Made by a program: the position numbers and the translations under genes. The notes beneath the pieces are model-generated. The model saw only the letters and a program-made list of their open reading frames with translations. It did no database searches and was not told the DNA's origin. This document shows positions 14,491 through 15,737 of a stretch of DNA of 15,737 nt, piece after piece; the first letter of the stretch is position 1; each line of letters begins with the position of its first letter. Origin of the DNA: an uncultured Bacteroidia bacterium (lineage in GTDB: Bacteria; Bacteroidota; Bacteroidia; Bacteroidales; UBA932); the NCBI GenBank assembly GCA_902797895.1, contig CADBUS010000169.1, positions 1-15,737 on the forward strand, given 5' to 3'.

Positions 14491-14512
14491 TATCAATAAA
14501 ATATCAATAAAA
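14491..14512. repeat. 11-bp direct tandem repeat between DUF4837 and upp
   Basis: TATCAATAAAA occurs twice without a gap (14491-14501 and 14502-14512). The 11-bp unit is about one helical turn, so both copies face the same side of the DNA. It lies just upstream of the DUF4837 -33 element and in the -20 to -40 zone expected for upp. Confidence 0.75.
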
Positions 14513-14517
14513 TTGCG

Positions 14518-14524
14518 TACCTTG
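14518..14524 (+). promoter_or_regulatory. Possible -7 element for upp
   Basis: TACCTTG (14518-14524), followed by CGCC, is one T short of TAnnTTTG and lies 32 nt before the upp ATG. No TTG is found at the -33 distance; the tandem repeat occupies that place. This is a weak candidate. Confidence 0.35.
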
Positions 14525-14556
14525 CGCCTCGTTATTCAGCAACAAATTACATAGGT

Positions 14557-15216
14557 ATGAAAATAGAATATCTTTGCCAAAGCAATTCCATTGTGAGCCA
14601 GTATCTGGCCGAACTCAGAGACAAAACTATTCAGAAAGATAGTATGCGCTTCCGTAAGAATATGGAAAGAATTGGTATGTGCGCAGCCGTAGAGATTGGT
14701 AAAAGACTAAATTACAGAGATTTGGAGGTAGCAACTCCTCTTGGCATAGCCGCCTGCAAGGTGTTGGAGGATAAAATAGTGGTCTCCTCTATTATGAGGG
14801 CCGGACTCACTCTGCACAATGGTATTTTGGAGGTGTTTGACAAAGCAGAGAGTTCATTTATAGCAGCATATCGCAAGTACGGCAACGATAACCGCTTTCT
14901 TATTCAGATGGAGTATATCAGCAAGCCGCAGATAGAGGGCAAGGTGCTTATTCTTGCAGATTGTATGATAGCCACAGGCAGCTCTCTTATGATTGCCTAC
15001 AACAAGCTAATAGATGATGGGGAACCTATTCATACTCACATAGTTGCACCTATAGTGAGCGAAGCGGCTTTAGCATATCTTTCCAAGCAACTGCCTCATA
15101 AGCAAGTAACGATATGGGTTGGTGCGGTAGATGAGGAGCTTACCAACAAAGCCTACATAATTCCTGGGCTTGGCGATGCCGGAGACCTTGCCTACGGCTC
15201 TAAATCAGACAATTAG
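14557..15216 (+). CDS. upp: Uracil phosphoribosyltransferase
   Basis: This 219-residue protein is a type I phosphoribosyltransferase that makes UMP from uracil and PRPP in the pyrimidine salvage pathway in the cytoplasm. It has SSIMRAGLTLHNG (77-89), the PRPP-binding loop VLILADCMIATGSS (130-143) and the uracil-binding end IPGLGDAGDLAYG (202-214), where GDAGD is the family signature. The PRPP loop differs from the enterobacterial PMLATGGS form (C for P and S for G) but keeps the acidic residue and ATG. It is divergent from the DUF4837 gene and converges with rpoN, with stop codons 2 bp apart. Confidence 0.93.
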   Translation: MKIEYLCQSNSIVSQYLAELRDKTIQKDSMRFRKNMERIGMCAAVEIGKRLNYRDLEVATPLGIAACKVLEDKIVVSSIMRAGLTLHNGILEVFDKAESSFIAAYRKYGNDNRFLIQMEYISKPQIEGKVLILADCMIATGSSLMIAYNKLIDDGEPIHTHIVAPIVSEAALAYLSKQLPHKQVTIWVGAVDEELTNKAYIIPGLGDAGDLAYGSKSDN

Positions 15217-15218
15217 CA

Positions 15219-15737
15219 TTAGATAATCTCCCTACGCATTCTTGCGATAGGAATTTTAAGCTGGCTCCTATACTTGGCTATAGTGCGCCTCGATATGTTA
15301 TACCCCTTTGAGGTGAGAAGCTCCACAAGCTCCTCATCTGTAAGCGGTTTAGACTTATCCTCGTTATCTACGCTCTCTTGCAGAATCTTCTTTATCTCCC
15401 TTGTGGAGACCTCCTCGCCGGAGTTGGTGGTCATACCCTCAGAGAAGAAATGTTTGAGCGGATATATTCCGAACGGTGTTTGGATATACTTGCTGTTCAC
15501 CACTCTCGATATGGTTGATATATCCAATCCGGTTGCCTCAGCTATATTCCTGAGTACCATTGGCTTGAGCAGAGTATCATCACCCTCCAGAAAATACTCT
15601 TTCTGGAACTTTACAATGGCATCCATAGTACGCTGCATAGTATCCTGCCTGCGCTTTATTGCCTCTATAAACCACTTTGCACTATCCACCTTGCTGCGCA
15701 CAAAAGAGGTAGCCTCCCGCTCGGCCTTTGAACTGCC
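15219..15737 (-). CDS. rpoN: RNA polymerase sigma-54 factor, C-terminal part (5' end outside window)
   Basis: The frame is open to the window edge, giving the last 172 residues. The extra codons beyond the first possible start (GTG at 15701) read GSSKAEREATSF and join smoothly to VRSKVDSAKWFIEAIKRRQ, a strongly conserved sigma-54 segment. LKPMVLRNIAEATGLDISTISRVVNSKYIQTPFGIYPLK follows as the core-binding and helix-turn-helix region (key positions TISR and NSKY). The RpoN box is SRRTIAKYRSQLKIP near the end. Sigma-54 directs RNA polymerase to -24/-12 promoters and needs an AAA+ activator. Its stop is 2 bp from that of the convergent upp gene. Confidence 0.95.
   Translation of the reverse strand, partial: GSSKAEREATSFVRSKVDSAKWFIEAIKRRQDTMQRTMDAIVKFQKEYFLEGDDTLLKPMVLRNIAEATGLDISTISRVVNSKYIQTPFGIYPLKHFFSEGMTTNSGEEVSTREIKKILQESVDNEDKSKPLTDEELVELLTSKGYNISRRTIAKYRSQLKIPIARMRREII

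Noticed and set aside
13985..14510. Two overlapping + strand frames opposite the DUF4837 gene
   Set aside because: They lie antisense to a conserved lipoprotein gene and run into its promoter region; no protein features.
1..15737. Mobile elements, CRISPR arrays, frameshifted genes or prophage
   Set aside because: No transposase, integrase, regular spaced repeats or broken frames were seen; all main genes are intact apart from the two cut by the window ends.

Overview
The window reads as ordinary chromosome of a Bacteroidota bacterium, most likely Bacteroidales. The indicators are promoters of the TTG-N19-TAnnTTTG type, genes without Shine-Dalgarno sequences, the Bacteroidales protein families DUF4491 and DUF4837, a TonB-dependent receptor, and a lipoprotein carrying the C-K-D-D surface-export signal known from this phylum. 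The genus cannot be set from the sequence. I see no insertion sequence, integrase, CRISPR array or phage gene.

Left part (1-8460, all + strand). The 3' end of an alpha-2-macroglobulin-like gene is followed, after 146 bp, by seven closely packed genes: a TMEM43-type membrane protein, a stand-alone AAA+ ATPase, a 66-residue protein resembling a ubiquitin/ThiS-like beta-grasp domain, a secreted two-domain 5'-nucleotidase-like phosphoesterase, LemA, a DUF2207 membrane protein whose GTG start overlaps lemA, and a lipoprotein of unknown function. Gaps are 10-32 bp or negative, so one transcript is likely. This cell-envelope cluster is the best candidate here for an undescribed functional system, and its role is unknown.

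Middle part (8457-11911, - strand). A WlbA/WbpB-type nucleotide-sugar 3-dehydrogenase and a TonB-dependent receptor form a two-gene unit read from a clear promoter just upstream of the dehydrogenase. The receptor gene contains a perfect 13-bp inverted repeat.

Right part (11888-15737). This holds a small DUF4491 membrane protein (+), radC (-), a strong terminator, rpsT (-) with tRNA-Glu(UUC) directly upstream, a DUF4837 lipoprotein (-), divergently transcribed upp (+), and the C-terminal part of rpoN (-, running off the window). The intergenic region between DUF4837 and upp carries a near-ideal promoter, a 14-bp palindrome over its -7 element and an 11-bp tandem repeat. The three convergent gene pairs end with overlapping stop codons (8457-8460, 12199-12202) or 2 bp apart (15217-15218), so their transcripts probably overlap. 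No stretch longer than 300 bp lacks a gene.
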